A program made the position numbers and the translations under genes. 64,000 nucleotides of DNA. Source: Frigoribacterium sp. MEB024 (GTDB lineage Bacteria; Actinomycetota; Actinomycetes; Actinomycetales; Microbacteriaceae). Every line of letters begins with the position of its first letter. Positions within the stretch are counted from its first letter, which is position 1. This document shows positions 42,762-51,355 of the stretch, in pieces. The notes under the pieces are model-generated. The model did no database searches, was not told the origin of the DNA, and saw only the letters and a program-made list of their open reading frames with translations. The stretch covers positions 55,361-119,360 of the forward strand of contig NZ_JXQZ01000002.1 in assembly GCF_000878135.1 (NCBI RefSeq), in the 5' to 3' direction.

Positions 42762-44192
42762 GTGACGACGTCATCACACCCCGCCCGCACCGGCCCACCC
42801 ACGGGAATCGACGCCGTGTTCGCCGCTCGTGCGCCCGAGCGTCGCGGACCGAGCGCCGTCTGGGCGACCTTCGACCGCACGGGCCTCACGCACGACGGCT
42901 CGTACGGCGAGATCGCCCCCGGCACCACACCCGGCGTCGACACGGCCTACCGCATCGCCTCGTGCACGAAGAGCTTCACCGCGACGGCCCTGCTCGCCCA
43001 ACGCGACGCCGGGCTCGTGTCGCTCGACGCACCGATCACCGACGTCGTGCCGGCGTTCGGCGAGGTGGCCCTCCCGACGGCCGACTCCCCCGTACCGACC
43101 CTGCGCATGCTCCTGACCATGTCGGCCGGCTTCCCCACCGACGATCCGTGGGGCGATCGACAGGAGTCCCTCACCGACGACGAACTCGACGCCCTGCTGC
43201 GGGCCGGGCTGAGCTTCGACAGCGTGCCGGGCACGACCTTCGCCTACTCCAACCTCGGCTTCGCCCTCGTGGGCCGGGCGATCGCGGCCGTCGCCGGGAG
43301 GCCCTACCGCGAGGTCGTCGAGTCGACCGTCCTCGAGCCGCTCGGTCTGACGAGCACCGGGTTCGAGGCGACCGTCCCGGCCACCGGCGGAGTCGCGATC
43401 GGCCACCGCCGCGCCTCCGACGGGGGCGACGCCCTGCCGTTCTCGGGCCCGGGCGCGTTCTCGCCGATCGGCGGGTTGTTCAGCACCGTGACCGACCTCA
43501 CGCGCTGGGCGCGCTGGCTCGGCTCGGCGTTCGACCCCGAGGGTCAGGGCGACCTCGACGGCATCCTCTCGCGCGCCTCCCGGCGCGAGATGCAGCAGGT
43601 GCAACGGTTCGTCCCCTCCCGGGCCGGGCACCCCGGTGGCTACGGGTTCGGCCTGTTCGTCGAGCACTATCCCGACCACGGCCCCGTCGTGTCGCACAGC
43701 GGGGGCTACCCCGGGTTCTCGGCCCACATGCGCTGGCAGACCGCGACCGGCCTCGGCGCCGTCGGGTTCGAGAACGCGACCTACTCGAAGGTCTCCGAAC
43801 CGATCGGGCTCGCACTCGACGGCATGATGGCCGACCGCGCCGACGCCCGTGTCGTCGTCCGCCCGTGGCCCGAGACGTCGACGGCCCGGGACGCGGTCGA
43901 GGCCGTGGTCCGCGGCGGGTCCGTCCCCGACGGGTTGTTCAGCGAGAACGTCGAACTGGACCTCCCGTTCGACCGGCGCCGCGCCTCCTGGGCCGCTCTC
44001 GTCGAGTCCGTGGGGGGCTGGGACGACTCCGGCGACGGTGACCTGCTCGCGGCCGACGAGTCGTCGTCACCGTCGCACCTGGTCTGGCGTCGGCGCGGTG
44101 CCCGCAGCGTCGTCCGGTTCGAGATCCGGCTGACCCCCGAGCGCCCGCCCCGGGTCCAGACGGTGCTGGTGAGCGCCGAGAGTCCGCGCTGA
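42762..44192 (+). CDS. Serine hydrolase (beta-lactamase / class C PBP-like)
   Basis: 476 residues. SCTKS (SxxK nucleophile, IASCTKSFTATAL), YSNLGFALVG (YxN) and HSGGYPGFSAHM (KTG-like position) define the beta-lactamase-related fold. A separate ~100-residue C-terminal domain follows. No signal peptide, so a cytoplasmic esterase or peptidase is more likely than a beta-lactamase. GTG 42762 has GAGAGGA about 9 nt upstream; ATG 42732 would overlap the phr stop (ATGA). A motif copy (43980-43989) encodes RRASWAAL in the C-terminal part. Confidence 0.82.
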   Translation: MTTSSHPARTGPPTGIDAVFAARAPERRGPSAVWATFDRTGLTHDGSYGEIAPGTTPGVDTAYRIASCTKSFTATALLAQRDAGLVSLDAPITDVVPAFGEVALPTADSPVPTLRMLLTMSAGFPTDDPWGDRQESLTDDELDALLRAGLSFDSVPGTTFAYSNLGFALVGRAIAAVAGRPYREVVESTVLEPLGLTSTGFEATVPATGGVAIGHRRASDGGDALPFSGPGAFSPIGGLFSTVTDLTRWARWLGSAFDPEGQGDLDGILSRASRREMQQVQRFVPSRAGHPGGYGFGLFVEHYPDHGPVVSHSGGYPGFSAHMRWQTATGLGAVGFENATYSKVSEPIGLALDGMMADRADARVVVRPWPETSTARDAVEAVVRGGSVPDGLFSENVELDLPFDRRRASWAALVESVGGWDDSGDGDLLAADESSSPSHLVWRRRGARSVVRFEIRLTPERPPRVQTVLVSAESPR

Positions 44193-44229
44193 CCCAGGGG
44201 CCGTCGGGCGTTCGTCGGGTCCGACGCCG

Positions 44230-45162
44230 TCAGGCGGGTGGCCGCCCTCCGGCCACCCCGGCGGCCCGGGCGGCGGCGCGGGCACCGCTGCGTCCTGCGA
44301 CCCCCAGGCTGCGCGAGGTCGCCCACGTGGCGATGAACCCGGCCGAGAACGCGTCCACGAGACCCACCGAGTCGACCCAGCGCGAGACGACCCCGTCGAC
44401 CACGACCGGTGGCTGCCCCCGCGAGACCACGACGGCTCCCCCGTCATCGGCGACGAGGGCCACCACGCCGACGTGTTCGGCCAGGGCCGTCGCCGAGGCG
44501 ATCGGCTCGTCCAGCCCGGTCAGCTCGCGAGCCGTCTCGTCCGACGGGAAGAACAGGTCGGCCCCGTGGACGGCCGCGAGGAAAGCCGACACCCCGAACC
44601 GGCGGACGATCGAGGCGCTGCCCGGGGCGACCGAGACGAGCGCCCCGGCCTGCCGAGCCCGGCCCACCAGGCGTCGGAGGGCGACGGGGCTGCGGGACTG
44701 GGTGACCGTGTAGCCCGTGAAGTGCACGAGACCGGCCTCGGCGACGAGGTCGTCCGGCACGTCGTCGGGGCCCAGCGAGGCGCCCGCCCCCCGATCGGTG
44801 AACATGGTGCGGGACGAGCCGTCGACGGTGATGACGACCGTGCCCGTCGGATCGTGCGCGTCGTAGGCCAGACGGGTCACGACCCCCGCGTTGGCGAGCA
44901 GTTGCGAGTGGCGTTGCAGGTCGGCCGTGCCCACCCGACCGACGAACGAGACGTCGACCCCCAAGGACCCCAGCCATGCCGCCGTGTTCGCCGCCGAGCC
45001 GCCGGCCCGGTGCCTGATGGTGGCCACCGTCTCCGTTCCGGGGGCGCCGCCCGTCCGGGGGCTGACGATGATGTCGTCGAGGACGTCCCCGAAGACGAGG
45101 ACGGGCGACCCGGTCCGGGGTCGGGCGCCCGGGGGGCGGGGGCGGTCGGCGGAGACGGTCAT
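44230..45162 (-). CDS. PfkB-family carbohydrate/nucleoside kinase with altered anion-hole motif
   Basis: 310 residues. N-terminal VLVFGDVLDDIIV, AGGSAANTAAWLGSLGVDV and FVGRVGTADLQ match PfkB signature 1. Signature 2 normally reads DTxGAGD; here it is DSVGLVDAFSAGF, keeping the catalytic Asp but replacing the GAG backbone anion hole by GLV. Activity may be changed or lost. Substrate unknown; neighbours (DoxX, a uronate-dehydrogenase-like SDR) do not decide it. ATG 45162 chosen because upstream residues are not conserved. Confidence 0.8.
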   Translation of the reverse strand: MTVSADRPRPPGARPRTGSPVLVFGDVLDDIIVSPRTGGAPGTETVATIRHRAGGSAANTAAWLGSLGVDVSFVGRVGTADLQRHSQLLANAGVVTRLAYDAHDPTGTVVITVDGSSRTMFTDRGAGASLGPDDVPDDLVAEAGLVHFTGYTVTQSRSPVALRRLVGRARQAGALVSVAPGSASIVRRFGVSAFLAAVHGADLFFPSDETARELTGLDEPIASATALAEHVGVVALVADDGGAVVVSRGQPPVVVDGVVSRWVDSVGLVDAFSAGFIATWATSRSLGVAGRSGARAAARAAGVAGGRPPA

Positions 45163-45282
45163 CGACGTCCACCCGACCACGGATCGAGGGCCGGAACGGG
45201 ACGAGGAGGCGCAAATCACCCTCGTGAGCACGTCACGTTCACCCGTCCCGGCCTCGCCGACGGGCCGGGTCCGGGTCGTCGG

Positions 45283-45732
45283 TCAGGCGGCGGCGGGCTG
45301 AGCGACCGGGACCTCGCGACGGGCACGCCGGCCGCGGACGACCAGGGCGTCGAGAGCGAAGCGGCCCGGTCCGGTGAGCACGATCGCGATCGAGGCGACC
45401 GCGAGGACGAGGACGTACTCGAAGCCGCCGGTCGTCGAGTAGAAGCCGTTCGGCAGGTGGACGGCGACCAGGGCGACGACCGCCGTGACCGCCAGGAGGG
45501 CGGCGGCGACCCGCGTGGCGAAGCCGACGACCAGCGCGACACCGGCCGCGAGCTCGGTGACGGCCGCGACCGGGGCCGCGACCTCGGCGAGCGGGATGCC
45601 CATGCCGCCGAAGGCCCCCTGCGTCGCGGCGAGGCCGTCGACGGCGAGCTTCTGCCACCCGTGGGCGACGAAGACGACCCCGAGGACGACGCGGACCAGG
45701 AGGAGTCCGAAGGACGAGAGAGCTGACGACAT
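45283..45732 (-). CDS. DoxX family membrane protein
   Basis: 149 residues with four helices: FGLLLVRVVLGVVFVAHGWQ KL start (typical DoxX R...HG.qK), EVAAPVAAVTELAAGVALVV, AALLAVTAVVALVAVHLP and YVLVLAVASIAIVLTGPGRF. DoxX-like proteins are linked to redox or thiosulfate metabolism in a few cases; most, like this, are uncharacterised. The region 45733-46011 upstream holds no gene, only two GCCCTGCCAGGC direct copies. Confidence 0.85.
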   Translation of the reverse strand: MSSALSSFGLLLVRVVLGVVFVAHGWQKLAVDGLAATQGAFGGMGIPLAEVAAPVAAVTELAAGVALVVGFATRVAAALLAVTAVVALVAVHLPNGFYSTTGGFEYVLVLAVASIAIVLTGPGRFALDALVVRGRRARREVPVAQPAAA

Positions 45733-46011
45733 GGAGGTGCCTTTCGGTCGGGGACGGGATCGAGGCACGTCGTCGGGCCCTCCGTCACGGTACGAGGTGA
45801 CGCGTCACCGACCGCGGCCGTGGAGCGCCCTGCCAGGCCTTCGTCAGAGCCCTGCCAGGCTCGGGTGGGGCATCCGGAGGACGCGGGGACGCCTCGCGCG
45901 GGCCGTTCGCCGGACGTCGGACGTGCCCCGGGGGACGGTGTCGGTGGTCCCGGGCAGGATCGAGGCGGACCACGAGACGGGCCGAAGGGCCCACGACGAG
46001 AGGCGGCACAC

Positions 46012-46797
46012 ATGGCGACCATCGCGATCACGGGGGGCTCGGGGCGCATCGCGACCTGGGTCCGCCCCCTGCTGCTCGAGGCCGGCCACGACCTGCGGCT
46101 GCTCGACGTGGTCACGCCGCCCGACGACCTCCGAGCGCACGAGACGTTCGAACACGTCGGCGTGACCGACCTCGAGTCCCTCACGGTGGCGCTCGGCGGG
46201 GCCGACCTGGTCGTCCACCTCGCGTCCCACGCCAGCGAGCGCACGTGGCACGAGATCCGCGACCTCAACGTCGAGAGCGCGTACGTCGTGCACGAGGCCG
46301 CCCGTCGCGCCGGCGTGACCCGCCTGCTCGCGGCCAGTTCGGTGCACGCCGTGGGGTTCGAACCCGGCTCGAGTGCGGCCGACCACGACGTCCCCGCGCC
46401 ACGCCCCGACTCGTTCTACGGCGTCAGCAAGGTGCTGCTCGAGGCCGTCGGCAGCCTGTACGCCGACCGCTTCGGCTCGACCGTGGTGTCGGCGCGCATC
46501 ATGACGGCCGAGGTCGAGCCGCACGACGTCCGCAGCCTCGGCACGTGGCTGTCACCGGCCGACGCGACCCGGTTGATCCTGGCCACCCTGTCGACGGCCC
46601 CGTCCGGTCACCACGTCGTCTGGGGCGTCAGCCGCAACACCCGTCGCGTCGTGTCGCTGGCGGCGGGAGAGGCCATCGGGTACCACCCCGAGGACGACGC
46701 CGAGGCGTTCGCCGACCGTTTCGCCGGGCAGGTGCAACCGCCCAACGCACCCGTCGGCGGCACCTTCACGACCATGCCCCTGGGCGAGGCGTGGTGA
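46012..46797 (+). CDS. NAD-dependent epimerase/dehydratase (uronate dehydrogenase-like SDR)
   Basis: 261 residues, extended SDR. IAITGGSGRIATWVRPLL is the NAD-binding Rossmann start, HLASHASERTWHEIRDLNV is typical of uronate dehydrogenase-like SDRs, and the catalytic Ser in LAASSVHAVGF and YGVSK complete the triad. It may oxidise a sugar acid to its lactone. ATG 46012 has GAGAGG about 7 nt upstream. Confidence 0.85.
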   Translation: MATIAITGGSGRIATWVRPLLLEAGHDLRLLDVVTPPDDLRAHETFEHVGVTDLESLTVALGGADLVVHLASHASERTWHEIRDLNVESAYVVHEAARRAGVTRLLAASSVHAVGFEPGSSAADHDVPAPRPDSFYGVSKVLLEAVGSLYADRFGSTVVSARIMTAEVEPHDVRSLGTWLSPADATRLILATLSTAPSGHHVVWGVSRNTRRVVSLAAGEAIGYHPEDDAEAFADRFAGQVQPPNAPVGGTFTTMPLGEAW

Positions 46798-46837
46798 CCG
46801 GCCCGGCGACGGCATCCGGCCACGACCGCGAGGCCGG

Positions 46838-46843
46838 TACCGT
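46838..46843 (+). promoter_or_regulatory. Leaderless-type -10 element of the GNAT gene
   Basis: TACCGT followed by 6 nt and GTG 46850. Confidence 0.45.
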
Positions 46844-46849
46844 GGCTGC

Positions 46850-47299
46850 GTGAACCCCACCTTGCACTCGTCGTCCGTCGCCGAGATCGACCCCGTCGTC
46901 CTCTACGAGATCCTCCGCCTCCGGGTCGACGTCTTCGTCGTCGAACAGGAGTGCCCCTACCCCGAGCTCGACGGGCGCGACCTCGAACCGACCGCGCGCC
47001 TCCTCTGGTTCGCCGACGGCGACGCCGACGCCCGGGTCCTGGCGACGCTCCGGGTGCTGCACGACGGCGACGACCGTCGGATCGGCCGGGTGGCGACGGC
47101 GGCGGCGGCCCGTGGCCGTGGGCTCGCAGCCGACCTGATGCGGGCGGCCGTCGACGGGTGCGAGGGGCGACTGATCCGGCTCGACGCCCAGGCCCACCTC
47201 TCTGGCTGGTACGCACGGTTCGGCTTCGTGGTCGACGGTGACGAGTTCCTCGAGGACGGCATCCCCCACCTGCCGATGGCGCTCGCCGCCACGCGCTGA
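46850..47299 (+). CDS. GNAT family N-acetyltransferase (ElaA-like)
   Basis: 149 residues. LYEILRLRVDVFVVEQECPY and ELDGRDLEPTARLLW are the ElaA-type start, RIGRVATAAAARGRGLAADL the acetyl-CoA loop, and WYARFGFVVDGDEFLEDGIP the conserved end. Substrate unknown. An exact motif copy at 46995-47004 lies in the region encoding TARLLW, a conserved stretch, so it may be coincidental. Confidence 0.85.
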   Translation: MNPTLHSSSVAEIDPVVLYEILRLRVDVFVVEQECPYPELDGRDLEPTARLLWFADGDADARVLATLRVLHDGDDRRIGRVATAAAARGRGLAADLMRAAVDGCEGRLIRLDAQAHLSGWYARFGFVVDGDEFLEDGIPHLPMALAATR

Positions 47300-47345
47300 G
47301 GTCGGCTCGGCGCGTCGGCGCGTCGGCGCGTCGTCGACCGGTCGA

Positions 47346-47816
47346 TCAGACGGTCGGGCCGGGGTGGTGGTGCTCGAAGACGAGACTGGTGCGGGTCGAA
47401 GCGACGGCCGGATGCGCCGAGAGGTGGTCGAGCACGAACTCGCGCACGTCGTTCGTGTCACGGACGGCCAGATGGATGATGAAGTCCTCGGACCCACCCA
47501 GGAAGAACAGCTGCACCACCTGCGGCAGGGCCCGGATCTCGGACGAGAAGGCGGCGATGCGCTGCCGGGCCGAGGCGAGGATCGTCACGCTGATCAGCGC
47601 CTGCAGGTCGAGCCCGAGTGCCGACAAGTCGATGTCGGCACCGAAACCGGCGACGACGCCGCGCTCGACGAGCGACCGGAGGCGCGCGAGACACGTCGAC
47701 GGAGCGATCCCCACCTGCGCGGCCAGGGTGGCGTTCGGGGTGCGGCTGTTCGCGACCAGCAGGCGCACGAGCTGCCGGTCGATCTCGTCGAGCCGAACGT
47801 CGTTCGTCGCAACCAT
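47346..47816 (-). CDS. Lrp/AsnC-family regulator (AldR-like)
   Basis: 156 residues: HTH in VGIAPSTCLARLRSLVERGV and a C-terminal RAM/ligand-binding domain (LQALISVTILASARQRIAAF, then FFLGGSEDFIIHLAV). It is divergent from alanine dehydrogenase, the standard arrangement in which this regulator controls ald in response to amino acids. ATG 47816 follows the position where similarity starts. Confidence 0.88.
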   Translation of the reverse strand: MVATNDVRLDEIDRQLVRLLVANSRTPNATLAAQVGIAPSTCLARLRSLVERGVVAGFGADIDLSALGLDLQALISVTILASARQRIAAFSSEIRALPQVVQLFFLGGSEDFIIHLAVRDTNDVREFVLDHLSAHPAVASTRTSLVFEHHHPGPTV

Positions 47817-47873
47817 GCCTCGCCACACCTCTCGTCGTCGATCGTGCGGCGACAAGGGCCCCGCACAGAATCT

Positions 47874-47893
47874 CGTGCGGAAAGCTTGGCACG
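47874..47893. promoter_or_regulatory. Possible Lrp-type operator between the regulator and ald
   Basis: Inverted repeat CGTGC-N10-GCACG around GGAAAGCTTG lies in the 169-bp divergent region. AT-rich centre with 5-bp arms is compatible with an Lrp/AsnC box, but this is only a candidate. Confidence 0.3.
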
Positions 47894-47985
47894 CATCGGC
47901 ACGAAACAGCACACTGACCTCAGTTCGGCGAACAGAGGCGTGCACCGGCCGCCCGTCGTCGAGGCCACTCCCGAGAGGACGAACC

Positions 47986-49095
47986 ATGCGCGTCGGCATC
48001 CCCACCGAGATCAAGAACAACGAGAACCGCGTCGCCGCGACTCCGGCCGGCGTGCACGAGTTCTCCCGCCGCGGTCACGACGTGGTCGTGCAGGCGGGTG
48101 CCGGACGGGGGTCGGGGTTCTCCGACGCCGAGTTCGTCGCCGCGGGCGCGACGGTGGTGGACGACGCGGCCACCGTCTGGGGCGAGTCCGACCTGCTGAT
48201 GAAGGTCAAGGAGCCGATCGCGGCCGAGTACCCGTTGATGCGGGCCGACCAGACCCTCTTCACCTACCTGCACCTCGCGGCGTCGCCCGAGTGCACCGAG
48301 GCCGTCCTCGCCTCCGGCACGACCGCGATCGCGTACGAGACGGTCCAGCGGGACGACCGCAGCCTGCCGCTGCTCTCGCCGATGAGCGAGGTCGCCGGCC
48401 GCCTGTCCACGATGGTCGGTGCCTACCACCTCATGAAGCCCATCGGCGGCACGGGCGTGCTGCTCGGTGGCGTCCCCGGCACCCCGAAGGCGAAGGTGGT
48501 CGTGATCGGCGGTGGCGTCGCCGGCGAGCACGCCGCCGCGAACGCCCTCGGCCTCGGCGCCGACGTGACCGTCATCGACGTGTCGCTGCCGCGCCTCCGT
48601 GCCCTCGAGGTGCAGTTCGGCGGCCGGGTGCAGACCCGCGCCTCGACGGCCTACGAGATCGGCGCCCAGGTCGCGGCGGCCGACCTGGTGATCGGCTCGG
48701 TGCTGATCCCCGGTGCCCAGGCCCCCAAGCTCGTCACCGACGACATGGTGGCGTCGATGCGTCCCGGGTCGGTGCTCGTCGACATCGCCATCGACCAGGG
48801 CGGCTGCTTCGAGGGCTCGCACGCGACCACGCACGACGACCCGACCTTCGCCGTCCACGACAGCGTCTACTACTGCGTCGCCAACATGCCCGGCGCCGTC
48901 CCCCAGACCTCGACCCGGGCCCTGACCAACGCGACCATGCCCTACGCGCTGGCCCTCGCCGACCGGGGGTGGCGTGACGCCATCGCGGCCGACGCGTCGC
49001 TGGCCCGGGGCGTCAACGCGGTCGCCGGGCGCATCACCAACGCCGGCGTCGCGACCGCGGCCGGCGTCGACCTGGCGGATGCCCGCACCCTCTGA
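47986..49095 (+). CDS. ald: Alanine dehydrogenase
   Basis: 369 residues, full length. MRVGIPTEIKNNENRVAATP at the start, MKVKEP (catalytic Lys), YLHLAA (catalytic His), VVVIGGGVAGEHAAANALGL (NAD site) and VANMPGAVPQTSTRALTNAT are all Ald signatures. It interconverts alanine and pyruvate with NAD. ATG 47986 has GAGAGGA upstream. Probably regulated by the divergent Lrp-type gene. Confidence 0.96.
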   Translation: MRVGIPTEIKNNENRVAATPAGVHEFSRRGHDVVVQAGAGRGSGFSDAEFVAAGATVVDDAATVWGESDLLMKVKEPIAAEYPLMRADQTLFTYLHLAASPECTEAVLASGTTAIAYETVQRDDRSLPLLSPMSEVAGRLSTMVGAYHLMKPIGGTGVLLGGVPGTPKAKVVVIGGGVAGEHAAANALGLGADVTVIDVSLPRLRALEVQFGGRVQTRASTAYEIGAQVAAADLVIGSVLIPGAQAPKLVTDDMVASMRPGSVLVDIAIDQGGCFEGSHATTHDDPTFAVHDSVYYCVANMPGAVPQTSTRALTNATMPYALALADRGWRDAIAADASLARGVNAVAGRITNAGVATAAGVDLADARTL

Positions 49096-49200
49096 CCCGT
49101 CCGACGGTCCGACGGCGCCCGCCAGGACGCAGAGCGAAGCGGTCGGTCCGGCAAGCGAAGACCTCGATCCGAACAGGGTGGTCCGGTGGGATCGAACCCC

Positions 49201-49206
49201 TATGCT
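49201..49206 (+). promoter_or_regulatory. Leaderless-type -10 element of the TetR gene
   Basis: TATGCT followed by 6 nt and ATG 49213. Confidence 0.45.
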
Positions 49207-49212
49207 CTGGGC

Positions 49213-49776
49213 ATGGCACGACGACCCACCCCACCACGGGAACGGCTGCTCGAGGCAGCGAGGACCGAGTTCGCCGCCCGCGGCCTCGCCGGGGCGCGCG
49301 TCGACACGATCGCGCGGGACGCCGAGGCGAGCAAAGAGCGCCTCTACGCCCACTTCTCGACCAAGCGCGACCTCTTCGACGCCGCGCTCGGCGAGAGCAT
49401 CGGGCGCTGGGTCACCGTCGTCCCCTTCGACGCCCACGACCTGCCCGGCTGGGCGAGTGCACTCTACGACCACCTGGCCTCGAACCCCGACGACGCCCGG
49501 CTGCTGCTCTGGGGTCAGATCGAGGGCGTCGCGCTGCCCAGCCCCGGCGTGCTCGACCACGGCCAGCTCGAGGCGCGCCGCGACTCGGTGCGCGCGGCGC
49601 AGGACGCCGGCGACATCTCGTCCGGCTGGGATGCCGACGAGTTGCTGACCATGGTCTTCGGCGTCGTGCTGGCCTGGTTCGTCACGCCCGAGGCCACCAA
49701 CCTGCACACCGGCCCGCAACAGAGGCGTTGCGACGTCGTGCGACAGGCGGTGGCCCGGATCGTCGCCCCGGGCTGA
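49213..49776 (+). CDS. TetR-family transcriptional regulator
   Basis: 187 residues. N-terminal HTH RERLLEAARTEFAARGLAGA, then RVDTIARDAEASKERLYAHF and KRDLF, with a divergent ligand-binding C-terminal domain. ATG 49213 fits the leaderless promoter. Followed at 79 bp by a dienelactone hydrolase gene with its own promoter, which may be a target. Confidence 0.9.
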   Translation: MARRPTPPRERLLEAARTEFAARGLAGARVDTIARDAEASKERLYAHFSTKRDLFDAALGESIGRWVTVVPFDAHDLPGWASALYDHLASNPDDARLLLWGQIEGVALPSPGVLDHGQLEARRDSVRAAQDAGDISSGWDADELLTMVFGVVLAWFVTPEATNLHTGPQQRRCDVVRQAVARIVAPG

Positions 49777-49842
49777 GACCCCGCCCGGGTTCCGGGACGA
49801 GACCCGGTCGCGACCGGTCGGCACCGTCCGACCCGCCGGGAG

Positions 49843-49848
49843 TAGCGT
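49843..49848 (+). promoter_or_regulatory. Leaderless-type -10 element of the dienelactone hydrolase gene
   Basis: TAGCGT followed by 6 nt and GTG 49855. Confidence 0.45.
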
Positions 49849-49854
49849 CCCCGT

Positions 49855-50652
49855 GTGACCACGACCGAACCCACTCCCGCCCTCTCCCCCGACCTGCAGC
49901 GCGTCCTCGACAGCGTGCCCGACCCGGGCGGCGTCACGACGTCGGACGCGGTGTACGCGGCGACCGACGTCGATCTCGAGGGGTTCCTCGCGACGCCGGC
50001 CCGCGCCTCCTCGTCCGAGCTCGTGCCCGGCGTGCTCGTGCTGCACGACTGGTTCGGCGTCGTCGACCACGTCAAGGTGCGCGCGCAGATGCTCGCGCGG
50101 CTCGGCTACGTGGCGCTGGCCGGCGACGTCTACGGGCAGGGCGTGCGCCCGTCGCCGCAGGACGCCGCCGGCGAGGCGGGCAAGTACTACGGCGACGTCG
50201 CACTGTTCCGGTCGCGCCTGCTGGCGAACCTCGAGCGCCTCCGGGCCGAGCCCGGCGTCGACCCGTCCCGGATCGCCGTGATGGGCTACTGCTTCGGCGG
50301 CTCGGGAGCCCTCGAGCTGGCCCGCGCGGGTGCCGACGTCGCCGGCGTCGTGTCGTTCCACGGTGGTCTCGGCACCGGCATGCCCGCCGAGAAGGGTGCC
50401 GTGACGGCCCCGCTGCTCGTGATGACCGGCGCGGCCGACCCGGTGGTGCCCGACGAGGCGGTCGTCGCGTTCGAGGACGAGATGCGCGCCGCCGAGGCAC
50501 CCGACTGGCAGGTGCTGAGCTACAGCGGTGTCCTGCACGCCTTCGCCGTGCCCGGCACCGACTCGCCCGACCACGGTGCGCAGTACGACGCCCGCGCGGA
50601 CCGTCGCTCGTGGCAGCAGCTCGAGACGTTCCTGTCCGAGGTCTTCGCCTGA
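49855..50652 (+). CDS. Dienelactone hydrolase family protein
   Basis: 265 residues, alpha/beta hydrolase with the DLH nucleophile elbow MGYCFGGSGAL (Cys), acid in TGAADPVVP, and His in VLHAFAVPG. It may hydrolyse lactones or esters; the true substrate is unknown. A motif copy (50002-50011) sits in-frame in the N-terminal region encoding TPARASSSELVPG, a stretch before the first core strand that tolerates variation. Confidence 0.88.
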   Translation: MTTTEPTPALSPDLQRVLDSVPDPGGVTTSDAVYAATDVDLEGFLATPARASSSELVPGVLVLHDWFGVVDHVKVRAQMLARLGYVALAGDVYGQGVRPSPQDAAGEAGKYYGDVALFRSRLLANLERLRAEPGVDPSRIAVMGYCFGGSGALELARAGADVAGVVSFHGGLGTGMPAEKGAVTAPLLVMTGAADPVVPDEAVVAFEDEMRAAEAPDWQVLSYSGVLHAFAVPGTDSPDHGAQYDARADRRSWQQLETFLSEVFA

Positions 50653-50670
50653 CCGGTCGCCCCGCCCGGG

Positions 50671-50757
50671 GTGTGCACTTCGCGACATCGACCGCCCGAC
50701 ACGCCGCTCCCCTCTCGAGGTGAACGGCGTGTCGTCGTCCGGCTGTCGGGTTCGGCA
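50671..50757 (+). repeat. Composite repeat, copy C
   Basis: GTGTGCACTTCGCGACA (50671-50687), then CGACACGCCG (50697-50706) pairing perfectly with CGGCGTGTCG (50725-50734), then GCTGTCGGGTTCGGCAC. The same three-block order as copies A and B. It lies 18 nt after the hydrolase stop, so it may also act as its terminator. Confidence 0.65.
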
Positions 50758-50810
50758 CGGTCGACGCGGCCGGAGAGGTCGCGAACGGCCCGGCAGGAGG
50801 CGCGGGTCGT

Positions 50811-50832
50811 CGACCCGAGGAGGCGCGGGTCG
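50811..50832 (+). repeat. Full-length copy of the interspersed motif (hairpin form)
   Basis: Arms CGACCCG and CGGGTCG surround the core AGGAGGCG, giving a 22-nt unit that can fold on itself. A second core copy lies just upstream (50795-50804), in direct orientation. An identical 22-nt unit, inverted, occurs at 53893-53914. It follows the ribH stop on the minus strand. Confidence 0.7.
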
Positions 50833-50854
50833 GGGGACCAGCGCAGCGCAGGTC

Positions 50855-51355
50855 CTAGAAGCCGGCGACTCGGGCCGTGCCGGCCCGGGCCAGGTCGCGC
50901 AGCTGGACGGCCGTCGCGACGGCGGCGTGGGCCGCCTCGGCGCCCTTGTCCTCTTTCGAGCCGGGCAGGCCGGCGCGGTCGAGGCCCTGCTGCTCGTCGT
51001 CCAGGGTGAGCACGCCGAACCCGACGGGCTTGCCCGTGTCGAGGGTCACCCGCAGCAGGCCCGAGGTCGCGGCGTCGGACACGTACTCGAAGTGCGGCGT
51101 CCCGCCGCGGATGATCACGCCGAGGGCGACGACCGCGTCGGCCCCCGCCTCGAGGGCGGCCTTGGCCACGACGGGCAGCTCGAAACTGCCCGGCACGCGG
51201 ACGACCGTCGCGGTCGCGCCGAGGCGCTCGACCGTCGACAGCGCGCCGGCCAGCAGGCCGTCGGTGATCGTCTCGTGCCAGGTGCCGGCCACGATCGTGA
51301 CACGGATCCCCGTGCCGTCGACGTCGAGGTCGGTGGGTGCGCCTTCTCCGCTCAT
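50855..51355 (-). CDS. ribH: 6,7-dimethyl-8-ribityllumazine synthase
   Basis: 166 residues. [50 protein letters not shown] (catalytic His) and [18 protein letters not shown] are RibH signatures. It joins the ribityl-pyrimidine and dihydroxybutanone phosphate. The ATG overlaps the ribB stop by 4 bp. Confidence 0.96.
   Translation of the reverse strand: MSGEGAPTDLDVDGTGIRVTIVAGTWHETITDGLLAGALSTVERLGATATVVRVPGSFELPVVAKAALEAGADAVVALGVIIRGGTPHFEYVSDAATSGLLRVTLDTGKPVGFGVLTLDDEQQGLDRAGLPGSKEDKGAEAAHAAVATAVQLRDLARAGTARVAGF

Noticed and set aside
44067..44447. Small overlapping frames around the PfkB 3' end
   Set aside because: They are shadows of the PfkB and serine hydrolase genes and show no start signals.
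47920..50688. 922-codon open frame on the minus strand
   Set aside because: Antisense to ald, TetR and dienelactone hydrolase, all of which have clear family motifs.
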